From the NCBI GenBank assembly GCA_947487165.1, contig CANKWX010000017.1, forward strand, positions 1 to 56,085: DNA of 56,085 bases, read 5' to 3'. Both the position numbers and the translations under genes were made by a program. Position 1 is the stretch's first letter, and the number at the start of each line of letters is the position of its first letter. The notes below the pieces were generated by a model. It searched no databases, was not told where the DNA came from, and saw nothing but the letters and a program-made list of their open reading frames with translations. This DNA comes from Burkholderiales bacterium (GTDB taxonomy: Bacteria > Pseudomonadota > Gammaproteobacteria > Burkholderiales > Burkholderiaceae_E). This document shows, in pieces, positions 26,750 through 37,716 of this stretch.

Positions 26750-28140
26750 CGTGCGCCAGCGGCCACGGACCGCCTTGAAAATGTCCAGGGAATAAGCGGT
26801 GCGCCGAAGCGCGCGAGCCACCAAGTTTCGATCATGACTGCGCCAAGGAAAGTTGCGAATTTTAACCAGAAGGTCCATGCGACTAACCAGTTCAGCATCC
26901 CACCGATGAACAGCAGTCCCGCGGTAAACAGCATGTAGGTACCGCTCAGCGCAGTCAGCACCTGGCCGCGGAGCACCGCGTAGGCAATCTGGCGGAGTGC
27001 GAGGCCGTAGAGCAGCGATAAGCCAACGAGCGCCGCCCAGCCGAGATGTGGCCCGAAAATCTCGAAAAGCACCTCGGGGTAGCCGCCGGCGAACATCACG
27101 CCCTGCGTCAGAATCAGCTCACGCGTGCGAGAGTCTCCAAGGAGCATCCACATCAGGTACTGGATACCGGTATTGCGCGTGTTGTCGATCGGATCCTCAA
27201 ACATTGCGCGAAGTGCAAGCTGCTGATCGTCTTCGGCACGAGTGAAGGTGCGCTCCCATGTCGGCCACCAAATCTCGACCGGTTGCACTGCGATTCTCTC
27301 GATGACTTTAGAGATGGCATCCTCATCAGCGGCACGAACAGTCAAGTACGAGTTCAGCAGGGCAACGGCGACCAGCGTTGCGGCAGCGCAAGCCGCCACT
27401 GCCAGAGCGGGCCACGACAGCAGTTTCAGTTGTCTTGCTGGCAGTCTCGAAGCAATTGGGCAGCCGAGTCGCGCTGAAAGCGGTATTGCCGAAAACGGCA
27501 TCAAAAAGTAGGCGAAGAACACATAGAACGCCGACAGACGATGGCCGGTTAGAAATGCGTAAACGTAAAGCATCCCGATCAGTCCGATAAATCGAAGGTC
27601 GAGTCTGGCTTCCATGCGAGCGCCCAGGACACAGAACATTCCCAGCGCGAACGCGACTACGCCGCCGTACTCGAAAAGCCACAGGTGCAGAGGTCCGGCA
27701 ACGTTACGAGCATAGTCGTAGCGCTCCATGCCTTCGAAAAGAGGGATCGTCCCTCTCTGGAGCATATCGCCGTAGAGCGCCACGAGGAAAAGGAATGCCG
27801 CCCAGAACGCGAGATCGCCGAGTGTCGCGCCCCGCGTTACACGAGCGGGTGCCAGCGCAGAGACCGGGGCGCCACTTGCCGCAAACGGCAGGATCACAAG
27901 TAGCCCCGTTAAAGCCCAGGCGAAGAGGTAAACCGCACCGCCGCCGTCGCCGCCGATGTACCTCTCGAGTTGCGACGACCAGAATGGACCGCTCCCGTCT
28001 ACGACAGTTGCTGCGAGCATTCGCCAGACGATGGTGAAAAAGACGAAAGCGCCAGCGATCAGTGCCTCGGGTCGAGCACGCCCCGCCAGGGCGAGGAGCG
28101 TGAGCAGGCCGACGAGCAGTGGCCAGTCAAGCTCAGACAC
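26746..28140 (-). CDS. wzy: Wzy-like O-antigen/oligosaccharide polymerase
   Basis: A 464-residue, strongly hydrophobic protein with roughly 11-12 predicted helices and one large loop (about 275-345, FTRAEDDQQLALRAMF and PIDNTRNTGIQYLMWML). This layout matches Wzy polymerases, which have little sequence conservation, so the call leans on topology and on the nearby wzz and wzx. The start codon is GTG, three bases after the stop of the upstream gene. It would polymerise the lipid-linked repeat unit on the periplasmic face of the inner membrane. Confidence 0.8.
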   Translation of the reverse strand: MSELDWPLLVGLLTLLALAGRARPEALIAGAFVFFTIVWRMLAATVVDGSGPFWSSQLERYIGGDGGGAVYLFAWALTGLLVILPFAASGAPVSALAPARVTRGATLGDLAFWAAFLFLVALYGDMLQRGTIPLFEGMERYDYARNVAGPLHLWLFEYGGVVAFALGMFCVLGARMEARLDLRFIGLIGMLYVYAFLTGHRLSAFYVFFAYFLMPFSAIPLSARLGCPIASRLPARQLKLLSWPALAVAACAAATLVAVALLNSYLTVRAADEDAISKVIERIAVQPVEIWWPTWERTFTRAEDDQQLALRAMFEDPIDNTRNTGIQYLMWMLLGDSRTRELILTQGVMFAGGYPEVLFEIFGPHLGWAALVGLSLLYGLALRQIAYAVLRGQVLTALSGTYMLFTAGLLFIGGMLNWLVAWTFWLKFATFLGAVMIETWWLARFGAPLIPWTFSRRSVAAGAR

Positions 28141-28143
28141 TTG

Positions 28144-29532
28144 TCAGCCCTTGCAAGCGGCAAGAAGCGAGTCGGTAAAAATGCGGACATTGCTGGATTC
28201 CGGCACATACAGCTCTCCTGGCAAGGTGTGCCTCCAAACCAGTTCGAAGTACTGTTCGATCTCGTCACGCCCATGTGCAGGGGTGTCAGGCGTTGCCACT
28301 GCGCGCGCGACTGCGCTTTCGAGTTGGTCAAGGTGTTCGACAGCCTCGACGAGCGGCGAATCACGATAGAACGCATCGCCCATTACAAGCACTTGTTTGC
28401 CCAGCAGCGCGGCTTCTGCACCCGATTTCGAGTTGATGGTGACTACGGCATCGGCTCGGCGCAGCACATCGAAATTATTCGTTGTGGGCGGCAGAAGTGC
28501 GACCGAGTCATAGCGCGAGAGCAGGGCAAGCAGACGATTCGCATCGATCGCCCCGACCATCGCCGGATGCTCCTTGATGGCAATACGGTGTGTTCGGGGA
28601 ACGGAGCGGGCCAGATAATCAACAAAAGCAATCTGGTCAAGGAACTGCGGCGAGCGCAGCGTCAGCGCCATGTCACCGGGCACGTGCAGCGGGTAGTAGA
28701 CAAATCGGCCCAGCTCATCAAGCGGCGTATAGGAGCCCGACAATCTGTAGCTGTCGATGAGCATGCGTGCGTGGGTCACAACATGCTGCCCAATATGACC
28801 GAACTCTTGCCGCTTGCCGTGCAAGTGCTTGTCGGCCAACTTCTGCATCAGGCGCTTCACATTTCGAATATTGACTATCTTGCGAGAGGCCGAGGCGTAC
28901 TGATGGGCATCCTTTTTAGGAATGACGATTGCCTGGCTCTGCAATGTTTTGTCGAGGTAGTCCTTGACCTCTTTGGACGCCACCTCGCCGAGTGATCCGT
29001 CGAGATGCAAAGCGGCAAATGAATTTTTCAAATAAAACAATCGCCCTCTGAAGAACGATGGCTCGATGAACCAGTTGTTTACTCCGCAGGTCCGGGCAGC
29101 AAAGTAGCTTGCAACGACTGACAAAAAGCCACCGAGTTCCTGGATCATTTGCACACTGGGATCTCGTGCATGCACCGAGACACAGGCTCTTTGCGCCAGC
29201 GACAGGCAGGCGAGGAGTTTCGATTGCAGGGCTTGCGTTTCGCGCACGCCGAACGCGAAGCGCTCGTGCGCAAACCAGTGACTCAGATTGCCCATCTGAT
29301 ATTCGGTTTCCGCTTTGCTGAGCGAGGCTTCATCCGCAACGATTGCGCGCTCGCGCTCATTGAACGAAAACACCTCCAGCCCTTGGGCTGCCAGCAACTC
29401 GGTACTGCGGTCGTCGAATGACACGAATGCCACCTGCCTTCCGCGATCGCGTAGTTCGCGGCCCACGGCTGCCCAGAAGACTGTCTGGTACTCGGCAAGC
29501 GTCGTAATCAGTAGCGTCGGAATGGCACTCAT
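28144..29532 (-). CDS. Capsule-polysaccharide-type GT-B glycosyltransferase (PF05159-like)
   Basis: A 462-residue protein resembling capsule polysaccharide synthesis proteins. The N-terminus LLITTLAEYQTVFWAAVGREL looks like the first strand and helix of a GT-B fold. The C-terminal half has RIAIKEHPAMVGA and VVTINSKSGAEAALLGKQVLVMG, the motifs of KpsC/KpsS-like Kdo transferases and other CMP-sugar users. Since no other enzyme here looks like a nonulosonic acid transferase, it is a candidate (inference). It overlaps the next gene upstream in ATGA. Exact activity is unknown. Confidence 0.75.
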   Translation of the reverse strand: MSAIPTLLITTLAEYQTVFWAAVGRELRDRGRQVAFVSFDDRSTELLAAQGLEVFSFNERERAIVADEASLSKAETEYQMGNLSHWFAHERFAFGVRETQALQSKLLACLSLAQRACVSVHARDPSVQMIQELGGFLSVVASYFAARTCGVNNWFIEPSFFRGRLFYLKNSFAALHLDGSLGEVASKEVKDYLDKTLQSQAIVIPKKDAHQYASASRKIVNIRNVKRLMQKLADKHLHGKRQEFGHIGQHVVTHARMLIDSYRLSGSYTPLDELGRFVYYPLHVPGDMALTLRSPQFLDQIAFVDYLARSVPRTHRIAIKEHPAMVGAIDANRLLALLSRYDSVALLPPTTNNFDVLRRADAVVTINSKSGAEAALLGKQVLVMGDAFYRDSPLVEAVEHLDQLESAVARAVATPDTPAHGRDEIEQYFELVWRHTLPGELYVPESSNVRIFTDSLLAACKG

Positions 29533-30929
29533 CGAGGCGACACCTCCACCGATGCGAGTGCGAGGCCGGTTATCGGGTGGCGCGCGGCGGCGATCGAGGG
29601 AGCCGCAAGCCCGGTCAGGCCGGCGAGAGCGGCGATGTCGCCACCCACCTGTACTGGATCAAGCCGTTTACCCCGTCGTACTGGCTCGGTCCACGCGCGC
29701 ATGCGCGAGGCTGCGCGCGAGCCAACCAAGTTGGCAACGATTGCCTGCGCTCGTTGCGCGGGTCGGCTGCTTGCTCTGCTGGAAGCCAGTGATGCCGCTA
29801 AAGAGGGGTTCCTGCGCGGCTGGTCGCGGATTGCAGCTATCACGACATGCGCAACTCGCTCGGCTGCTTTACCGTCATTAAGATAAAACCAAGGCTCGAT
29901 GAATTGCTCGTAAAGGCCAGGGAAGTCGAAAGACTTTTCAATTTCATCTGCGCGCTGGACAGCGTCGAGCAGTGCCTCCGGTGAATTGGCCTTGAAGCTG
30001 ATCTTTGACGGCAGCGTGCTGTGGCCAGCCAGGTGGGGGGTGTTCAGGTACTCAACCGACACAGGCAGTCGACCGAGCATGACCGATTCCACAGAGGTGC
30101 CGCAGTTCAAGTGCAAGACGCAGCGAGCGGGTCTTATTGCGTTGAGGACGCTGCCGGCACCCGCGACGGTGACGTTTGCAAACTTCGAAAACCGAGCCCG
30201 ATAGATCTCGGGGTTTTCGAACGGGTGAGGGCGTACGACGAAAGCCTGTGATGGCAGCGAGCTGGCGAGGGTCTCGACAGCAGCAAGCATGCCGTCAAAC
30301 GCGTCCTTCATCTCCCGAAGCAGCGTGTCGATGTAATTGGGCGCCCAGCCTGCCGCGAGAACGGCAGCACGCTCCTCTTCGGGCGAACTGGAGAACAGAG
30401 GGTTCACCAGAGTGAAATTCATGTTGACCAGCACATGACCATGTTGAGGGAATTTCAATAGTTCGCGCCATTGCGGCCCAGCGTAGTCAAATCGCGGGCA
30501 ACCCGTGACATGCAGTCGTTCGGGCTGCATGCCGCTGCCTGACACAAAGGCTTTGTGCAGTTGCGTGCCCCAGAAAAAATAACCAGACAGCAACTCAGCA
30601 AAACCGCTCTCCCGGATGTAGCCGGCGAGCACCGTTGGCGCATTGGCACCATTTTCCGCGAGGATGCCTCCCTCGGTGTCAAGTACGAACACCGGTACTC
30701 CCTGCTTTGTGTAACCTCGTACCAGCTCCAGGTTGACGGGTCGCGCGAAGTTGACGATCAGGGCGTCGAGACCAAGCAGGGGCACATCGACCGCCTGGTC
30801 GTAAAGCGGCACAAGTACTGTCTGTGCACCCATGACCGCCAAGCGATGCGCAAGCATCGTAGCCCCAGGCAGGTCCCGCTTCGGATGATCGACAATCAGG
30901 CCGACACGCATTGGCAATGGGGCGGTCAT
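29529..30929 (-). CDS. Surface carbohydrate biosynthesis protein, GT-B-like
   Basis: A 466-residue protein starting MRVGLIVDHPKRDLPGA after a short leader. The C-terminal domain contains FVVRPHPFENPEIYRARF and LHLNCGTSVESVMLGRLPVS. This arrangement occurs in CDP-glycerol/capsule-type GT-B transferases and in proteins annotated as surface carbohydrate biosynthesis. The last ~80 residues (SLAASLASSRASSR onward) are low in complexity and may be an amphipathic or disordered tail. It overlaps both neighbours by four bases, so it is probably made together with the 28144-29532 protein, perhaps acting in sequence. Function is inferred only. Confidence 0.65.
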   Translation of the reverse strand: MTAPLPMRVGLIVDHPKRDLPGATMLAHRLAVMGAQTVLVPLYDQAVDVPLLGLDALIVNFARPVNLELVRGYTKQGVPVFVLDTEGGILAENGANAPTVLAGYIRESGFAELLSGYFFWGTQLHKAFVSGSGMQPERLHVTGCPRFDYAGPQWRELLKFPQHGHVLVNMNFTLVNPLFSSSPEEERAAVLAAGWAPNYIDTLLREMKDAFDGMLAAVETLASSLPSQAFVVRPHPFENPEIYRARFSKFANVTVAGAGSVLNAIRPARCVLHLNCGTSVESVMLGRLPVSVEYLNTPHLAGHSTLPSKISFKANSPEALLDAVQRADEIEKSFDFPGLYEQFIEPWFYLNDGKAAERVAHVVIAAIRDQPRRNPSLAASLASSRASSRPAQRAQAIVANLVGSRAASRMRAWTEPVRRGKRLDPVQVGGDIAALAGLTGLAAPSIAAARHPITGLALASVEVSPR

Positions 30930-31852
30930 CGGGCCGGTGTCAGGACGCAGCGCGTGGAAGCATCCTCCAAGCCGGTCATCTCGAAGCGCATAGGGGGCTC
31001 GGGGAACAAACGGGGCACGCTGATGTAAGAGGCGGTGTAAAGCAGACGGCTGTGACCGGCCGCGACGCGACTGCCCATATGCAGGCAGCGCGAAGTTTCA
31101 ACCGCGAACGTCGTCAGGCGGGGTGCGGTCACCGAAATCATCTCCTCAGATCGGGCGCGGCCGAGGATCACCTCGTCCGATCTGTGACTCTTCAGTGAAA
31201 AGCCGAATCGATCAGAAACAGGGCCCGGGAGGAAGGTAAAGGGCCCGTTGTTGGTATCCGGCACATCAGTGAGATAGACGAATACCTTGATGGTTCGAAC
31301 ATCGTCATGATCGCGATGCCACAACTGGGAGTAGGCGAATGGCTCATCGGACGGACGCGACAAGGTCAGCAGGACGTCATCGAGCTGTGGCAGTTCGCCC
31401 AGTGCGTGACCGACCATGGCAAGCAAGTTAGGCTGGAGTGCGAAGCGCACGAATGGATTGTCAGCAGGCAAACGACCGTTGTGCTTGTCTTCGTCGAGCA
31501 GACGTGTCCAAAAGAGTTTGTGACCCACCTGCTGCGCGAGTTGTGCAGTATCCGCCCGGTCGAGCTTGAATTGACCCGCCTCACTCAGTGCGCCTAGTAG
31601 CGCCGGATCGATGATTGAATCGATCCTCGCGTGACCGTACTGCGCAAGCGAACGTCCGAGCTCCCGTGATTGCGGGTCTGCCGGCAACTCGTTCAAAAGT
31701 CTTTTGCGCTCGCGGATGGCACCACTGTGACGGGTGCGCAGAGCCACTTTGATGCCTCGTGCCAGCGGTGTACGGTTGATGTGCCAAAGCAGCCGCCGCC
31801 ACTGCGACGTTTTACTGCGGACAGGCGCAGTACTGGCAGCGGGAGCAGTCAT
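30926..31852 (-). CDS. PhyH-like Fe(II)/2-oxoglutarate dioxygenase family protein
   Basis: A 308-residue protein with the double-stranded beta-helix iron site of phytanoyl-CoA dioxygenase relatives. H179-x-D181 lies in LWHRDHDDVRTIKVFVYLTD, and the distal H258 (CLHMGSRV) is followed by R269, a likely 2-oxoglutarate ligand. NNGPFTFLPGPVS between them is typical of PhyH proteins. Its place between wzx and two glycosyltransferases suggests oxidative tailoring of a sugar or acyl group in the repeat unit (inference). The substrate is unknown. It overlaps the downstream gene in ATGA. Confidence 0.8.
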   Translation of the reverse strand: MTAPAASTAPVRSKTSQWRRLLWHINRTPLARGIKVALRTRHSGAIRERKRLLNELPADPQSRELGRSLAQYGHARIDSIIDPALLGALSEAGQFKLDRADTAQLAQQVGHKLFWTRLLDEDKHNGRLPADNPFVRFALQPNLLAMVGHALGELPQLDDVLLTLSRPSDEPFAYSQLWHRDHDDVRTIKVFVYLTDVPDTNNGPFTFLPGPVSDRFGFSLKSHRSDEVILGRARSEEMISVTAPRLTTFAVETSRCLHMGSRVAAGHSRLLYTASYISVPRLFPEPPMRFEMTGLEDASTRCVLTPAR

Positions 31853-31909
31853 CTCAGCGGAATCCGTTATCGGGTTGGTTTACAAAAAGACTCGGCAGAC
31901 TCAGGTCGA

Positions 31910-33418
31910 TTACCTTGGAAACACGCTTGCGCCGACACCACGTAATCTGGCCCTGTCACCGTCATCCAGCACTTGCCAGTAGCAAAGAGCCCACTGCGCC
32001 AGCACCACCGCAACGGCCGCCGCCGCCAGCGCCCAGAGCGGGGCGTCCGCGAGTGGGTCATGAGAGAAAACCCGAATGACTGCCGGGATCGCAGCGATTG
32101 CGACGATCGCACCAAGGCGGCCGACAAACTTCGGGGGGAGTTTCACGGTCCTCGAGACCAACCACAACTGCCACGGCATGACCGCCAGAGACCCGACCAT
32201 CTGCCCGATCACGAAGCTTGTCTGACTGAAAGATTGTATCGTAAGTGCTGCGACGCCATACATGACCACGACCTGTGTGAGCGCCGCCCTGTTCATGGCC
32301 GCTAGCGCATTCGCCCTCACCATCATCGAGACCCCAGCGAAACCGACCAGTGACGTCAGTGCGGTCAGGGCGAACAGTCCACCGGTCCAGTAGCCGTAGC
32401 GTGAAAAGTCCTCGCCGAGCCATAGGCCAAGGATTCGGTCAGCCAAAGCGGCCGCCGTAAACATTGGCGGCACGATCGCAGTCGCGATCAGCAGGATCCC
32501 TGAGCTCACCAGGACGCCCATGCGGCGCGCATCGCCTGATTGATCGAGTGCTGCGGCCGCGGGCAGGACGCTGGCGTTAAGCAGCCCGAGCACAGCCTTC
32601 GCAAAACGCGGCAATCGGGTGATCACGTCAAACAGGCCGACTGCCGCCGGCCCAAGGACAAAGCCAACCGCAAGCTGAGGCAATGGGCCCTGTGCGACGC
32701 CGATCTGCTTGTTAACCAGCATTCGGCGGAAGTCGCTGACCAGACCATGGAGTGCCTCGCCATGCGGCAAGGCCAGACGCGGGCAATGTGAGGCGAGCAA
32801 ACGGCGGGCAAGTGCAAGGGCCACCAAGGCTCGCAGTACCGTCGAAATGATGAATGCGTAGCAGACCAGGTCGTAACTCAGGCCAACCGCGACCGCGGCC
32901 CACGCAGCACTTGCGTAACCGAGATTTGCCCAGACTTCGAGCGCGCGAAGTTGGCGGAAAATCTCGAAGCCCTTTAGCACGCCCTCGGCGACGAGACCCG
33001 GAAACAGTACAACCAGTGCGACTCCGCTCGCGCGTATCACTGAGATGAAACTGTCCCGGTGATCTTGCGAGACGCCGAACCGGTCGGCGAGCCAGGGCGC
33101 TGTCCAGAAAATGATGGTGCCGCCGATAACTGACACCACGATTGCGACCGCAAGCAGGGCACCGATCACGCCTGCCGTCGGTGTCCAGTCGGACGACGTA
33201 CGTGCACGAGCAACCGACTGCGTCGCGAGCTCGCCGAAGCCGACATCGACAACAGAAAGCGCTGCGAGCGGCGTCAGGAGCCGCAAAACGGTAATCAGTC
33301 CGAACTCTTCCAGCCCATAAGCGCTGACAAGCAACGGCACCAGCAGCAGCCCGACCACACTGACGATGAGGAAAGCTGCTGCCGAGATGGCTGTATTGCC
33401 TGCAAGCTTGCGCAGCAT
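31910..33418 (-). CDS. wzx: Wzx-type polysaccharide flippase
   Basis: A 502-residue polytopic protein with about 12-14 helices and the MATE/Wzx-like start NTAISAAAFLIVSVVGLLLVPLLV followed by YGLEEFGLITVL. It belongs to the MOP exporter superfamily and would flip undecaprenyl-diphosphate-linked repeat units to the periplasm. Together with wzy and wzz it completes a Wzx/Wzy pathway in this locus. It sits 31 bp downstream of the aminotransferase gene and 57 bp upstream of the dioxygenase gene on the same strand. Confidence 0.88.
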   Translation of the reverse strand: MLRKLAGNTAISAAAFLIVSVVGLLLVPLLVSAYGLEEFGLITVLRLLTPLAALSVVDVGFGELATQSVARARTSSDWTPTAGVIGALLAVAIVVSVIGGTIIFWTAPWLADRFGVSQDHRDSFISVIRASGVALVVLFPGLVAEGVLKGFEIFRQLRALEVWANLGYASAAWAAVAVGLSYDLVCYAFIISTVLRALVALALARRLLASHCPRLALPHGEALHGLVSDFRRMLVNKQIGVAQGPLPQLAVGFVLGPAAVGLFDVITRLPRFAKAVLGLLNASVLPAAAALDQSGDARRMGVLVSSGILLIATAIVPPMFTAAALADRILGLWLGEDFSRYGYWTGGLFALTALTSLVGFAGVSMMVRANALAAMNRAALTQVVVMYGVAALTIQSFSQTSFVIGQMVGSLAVMPWQLWLVSRTVKLPPKFVGRLGAIVAIAAIPAVIRVFSHDPLADAPLWALAAAAVAVVLAQWALCYWQVLDDGDRARLRGVGASVFPR

Positions 33419-33449
33419 TATTGCAAAGGGCGTCGAGTTGCTGACTGGA

Positions 33450-34921
<1,472 letters not shown>

Positions 34922-34925
<4 letters not shown>

Positions 34926-35569
34926 CGAATCCTCGCAGGAACGCCAGTTGCGGTGCAACCGTCTGGCAGGTCGGTTGTGACGACGGCGCCAGCGCCAACC
35001 GTGCAGTCATGGCCGATACGCAGGCCGGGCAATACTACTGAACTCGCGCCGAGCAATACCCGGTCGCCCACGACAACACCACCGCCGAGCGTGCAGTTCG
35101 GTGCGACATGGACTGCTTCGCCGAGCCGACAGTCATGATCAACAATCGCGCCGTGATTGACGATGGCTGCGGGGCCGACGACGGCCGCTGGCGCGATCAC
35201 TGCCCCTGCTCCAACGAAGCCCCCTTCACCAAGTTCGGCGAGCTCCGATATCGTGGCGGACGGATGCACAATGGTCGCGGGCGTAGCTCCCAGCAGTTGC
35301 AGTTCGCGCAGCAGCGCAATTCGCACGCGGTTCAGGCCGATCGCTACATGCACGCGCGAACCGGGAGCCACTGGTGCGCGGACCGGCCGTTCAATCGCAC
35401 GGCCGCCCCACAGAGGGTCGCTGGCAGGCCGTTCGCGGTCGTCGCGGACCTCGATCGGATCAGTAAAGCCCGCCGCGAGCAGCGCGTCGATGACCACTTT
35501 CGCATGGCCGCCCGCGCCAACGAGCACCAGCGGCGCACCCGTCGAAGGTGGTAGGCGTTCAGTAGGCAT
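34922..35569 (-). CDS. PglD/NeuD-type sugar O/N-acetyltransferase
   Basis: A 215-residue enzyme. An N-terminal nucleotide-sugar-binding Rossmann part (PLVLVGAGGHAKVVIDALL) is followed by a left-handed beta helix of hexapeptide repeats from about residue 100 (VHPSATISELAELGEGGFVGAG, VNHGAIVDHDCRLG, VAPNCTLGGGVVVGD). H in NHGAIVDHD is the expected catalytic base region. Next to a PglE-type aminotransferase it most likely acetylates the 4-amino sugar to UDP-N,N'-diacetylbacillosamine. The start at 35569 overlaps neuC by 11 bases; the longer frame upstream is within neuC. Confidence 0.92.
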
Positions 35570-36710
35570 TGAGCTTCTCCAGCAGGTCGACGTCAATCGG
35601 AAGTGTGGCGAGCAATTCGACAATGCGCTCGCCGGACCGACCGTCGCCCCAGGGGTTGACTGCTGCAGGGCGAGGTTCAGCCAGTGAAGCGCGGATCGCA
35701 CTTGTGATGTCGGCGCGGCGTGCGGGAACATCCCGGACATTAGGCCCTCGTTCGCGTCCGCGCTGTCTGTCGCCGACGTTGATGACCGGCAGCCCGAAGC
35801 TTGCAGCCTCGATGATCCCTGAAGAAGAGTTGCCCAGCATCAGGTCGGCCGTCGCCATCCACGATACGAAGGATCGGCGCGGCAGGTGGCTCTCGATCTT
35901 GCGGACATTAGCGCATGTTCCGCGCCGATTGATCGCTGCGCGGGCCAGATCGCCGCCTGCGTCCGCATTGGGCAGAAGGATCATTGCCTGAACGTCAGCG
36001 TCTTCGAGTGCATCAAGGATGGCATCAACCTGTTCACCAGCCTTGCTCATCTGCTGGACGACAGGATGGAAGATCATCAGTGCGACTCGACGCGAAGCGT
36101 CGAGACCGGCCTCGCTGCAGAGTGTTTCGCGGTCGAATTCGGCGAGTTCGGTCAACCCGTCAAGCCCGGGTGCGCCAGTCACAAAAACACGATCAGGCCG
36201 CTCGCCCATCCGGAGGAGTCGCTCGCGCGCCCCGTTTGTCGCCGTGAAGTGCCAGTGAGCGAGTTTGCTCGTGGCATGTCGTATCGACTCGTCGATCGTG
36301 CCCGAGCGTTCGCCACCATGCAGGTGTGCCACCGGCAGGTTCAGGTGTATCGCAGCGATTGCTGCCGCGAGCATCTCGCCACGGTCGCCGAGCACCATGA
36401 CCACGTCGGGTGGATCGCATGCGAATTCCTGAGCGAGTGCTGCCAGCAGCGTGCCGACCGACGCCGCCATATGCGCCCCGTCGCTGTGGGACAGGTCGAC
36501 AGGTATCCGTGCCCGAATTGGAAGTCCGCTCGCCTCGATTTCAGTCACTGTCATGCCAAAGCGTGGCTCAAGGTGCATACCGGTAACGACGAGCTCGATC
36601 GAAAGTCGCGGGTCGGCGTGAGCGCGCCGAAGCGTTGAGCTCAACAGACCGAAATCGGCGCGAGTGCCTGTCAGGTAGCACACGCGTCTTCTCACTCGAG
36701 GGTATCCCAT
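35559..36710 (-). CDS. Hydrolysing UDP-sugar 2-epimerase, NeuC/LegG type
   Basis: A 383-residue GT-B-fold epimerase/hydrolase. It shows VCYLTGTRADFGLL, VVMVLGDRGEMLAAAIAA, HLHGGERSGTIDESIRHATSK and GNSSSGIIEAASFGLPVINVGDRQRGRER, all diagnostic for NeuC and its legionaminic counterpart LegG. The enzyme inverts C2 and releases UDP, giving ManNAc or, with the neighbouring aminotransferase and acetyltransferase, 2,4-diacetamido-2,4,6-trideoxymannose. The second option is favoured by context. It overlaps the synthase gene by 19 bases. Confidence 0.92.
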   Translation of the reverse strand: MGYPRVRRRVCYLTGTRADFGLLSSTLRRAHADPRLSIELVVTGMHLEPRFGMTVTEIEASGLPIRARIPVDLSHSDGAHMAASVGTLLAALAQEFACDPPDVVMVLGDRGEMLAAAIAAIHLNLPVAHLHGGERSGTIDESIRHATSKLAHWHFTATNGARERLLRMGERPDRVFVTGAPGLDGLTELAEFDRETLCSEAGLDASRRVALMIFHPVVQQMSKAGEQVDAILDALEDADVQAMILLPNADAGGDLARAAINRRGTCANVRKIESHLPRRSFVSWMATADLMLGNSSSGIIEAASFGLPVINVGDRQRGRERGPNVRDVPARRADITSAIRASLAEPRPAAVNPWGDGRSGERIVELLATLPIDVDLLEKLNAY

Positions 36711-37705
36711 TGCAGCAATTGACCGGCGTCCACCGTGCGCCCCAGTCGTCGGCCGACTAACGCCTCTAGCGTGACTGGCGGAATGCCTGTTCCCGGGCGC
36801 ATCGTTGTGAGATCCGCGCGGGTGAGCACTGTGCCGGCTGGCAGTGTTCGAGCCGCGGCGATGCTGCGCCTTACGAGGGCGCGGGTTGCAATTTCCACCG
36901 GTTGCGGAGCCTTGGTTCCGTCACCTAATGCCTTTTCCACGCAGCGGATCGAGCGCACCAGTTCGGCTAGCTCCGCTGATTCAAGGGACGCAGCATGGTC
37001 TGGGCCGGGTAACGCACGCGAGACCGTGAAATGCTTCTCGATCACGGTCGCGCCAAGGGCGACCGCTGCGACGGATATCTCGATGCCTCGGGTGTGGTCA
37101 GAGTAGCCCACTGGCCGCCCAAAGGCTTCGGCCATCGTCAGCATTGCCCGAAGATTCACGTCCTGCGGCTCAGCAGGGTAGGACGACGTGCAGTGCAGGA
37201 TCGTCAATTCAGCCCGGCCGCCAGGCGAGGCTGTATCGATCCAGGCAATCGCTTCTGCCACCTCATCCAGCGTGCACATCCCGGTCGACAGTATCATTGG
37301 CTTGCCGTATCGCGCGAGCTCAGCCAGGAATGGCTGGTTGGTGACCTCGCCCGATGGAACCTTGATACGCTGCACGCCGAGCCGCGCGAGCATTGCCATT
37401 GATGGTTCATCGAAGGCTGTCGACATGAACTCAATGCCGCGCTCGGCACAGCGCGCTGCAATCGCGATATGCGCAGCTTCAGAGAGCTCAAGCCCTGCCA
37501 GCATCGAGCGCTGGTCGCCATCCCCGGTAGCCCGTTTCTGGTACTCGGCACGCCCTGCTCCTGCGACCACCAGCGCATCAGCTCGAAAGGTCTGAAACTT
37601 GACCGCATCGGCGCCCGCCTGGTGCGCTATGTCTACCAGCAGAAGTGCCCGCTCAAGCGAGCCGTCATGGTTGACGCCCGCTTCGGCAATGATGAATGTT
37701 CCCAT
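36692..37705 (-). CDS. Nonulosonic acid synthase, NeuB/LegI type
   Basis: A 337-residue enzyme that condenses a 6-carbon acetamido sugar with phosphoenolpyruvate. The TIM barrel starts FIIAEAGVNHDGSLERALLL and has DAVKFQTF, ILHCTSSYPAEPQDVNL, GYSDHTRGIEI and IEKHFTVSRALPGPDHAASLE. The C-terminal SAF (antifreeze-like) domain follows from about 275 (RRSIAAARTLPAGTVLTRADL). It carries no CBS or extra domain, unlike the second NeuB homologue of the same operon. With the upstream enzymes it most likely makes N,N'-diacetyllegionaminic acid; N-acetylneuraminate is the alternative. Confidence 0.92.
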   Translation of the reverse strand: MGTFIIAEAGVNHDGSLERALLLVDIAHQAGADAVKFQTFRADALVVAGAGRAEYQKRATGDGDQRSMLAGLELSEAAHIAIAARCAERGIEFMSTAFDEPSMAMLARLGVQRIKVPSGEVTNQPFLAELARYGKPMILSTGMCTLDEVAEAIAWIDTASPGGRAELTILHCTSSYPAEPQDVNLRAMLTMAEAFGRPVGYSDHTRGIEISVAAVALGATVIEKHFTVSRALPGPDHAASLESAELAELVRSIRCVEKALGDGTKAPQPVEIATRALVRRSIAAARTLPAGTVLTRADLTTMRPGTGIPPVTLEALVGRRLGRTVDAGQLLQWDTLE

Positions 37706-37716
37706 TTGTCGCTACC

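Noticed and set aside
36692-37705. Reading this synthase as N-acetylneuraminate synthase (true sialic acid)
   Set aside because: Not excluded, but the adjacent PglE-type aminotransferase and PglD-type acetyltransferase genes fit a diacetamido-trideoxy substrate, so legionaminic type is preferred.
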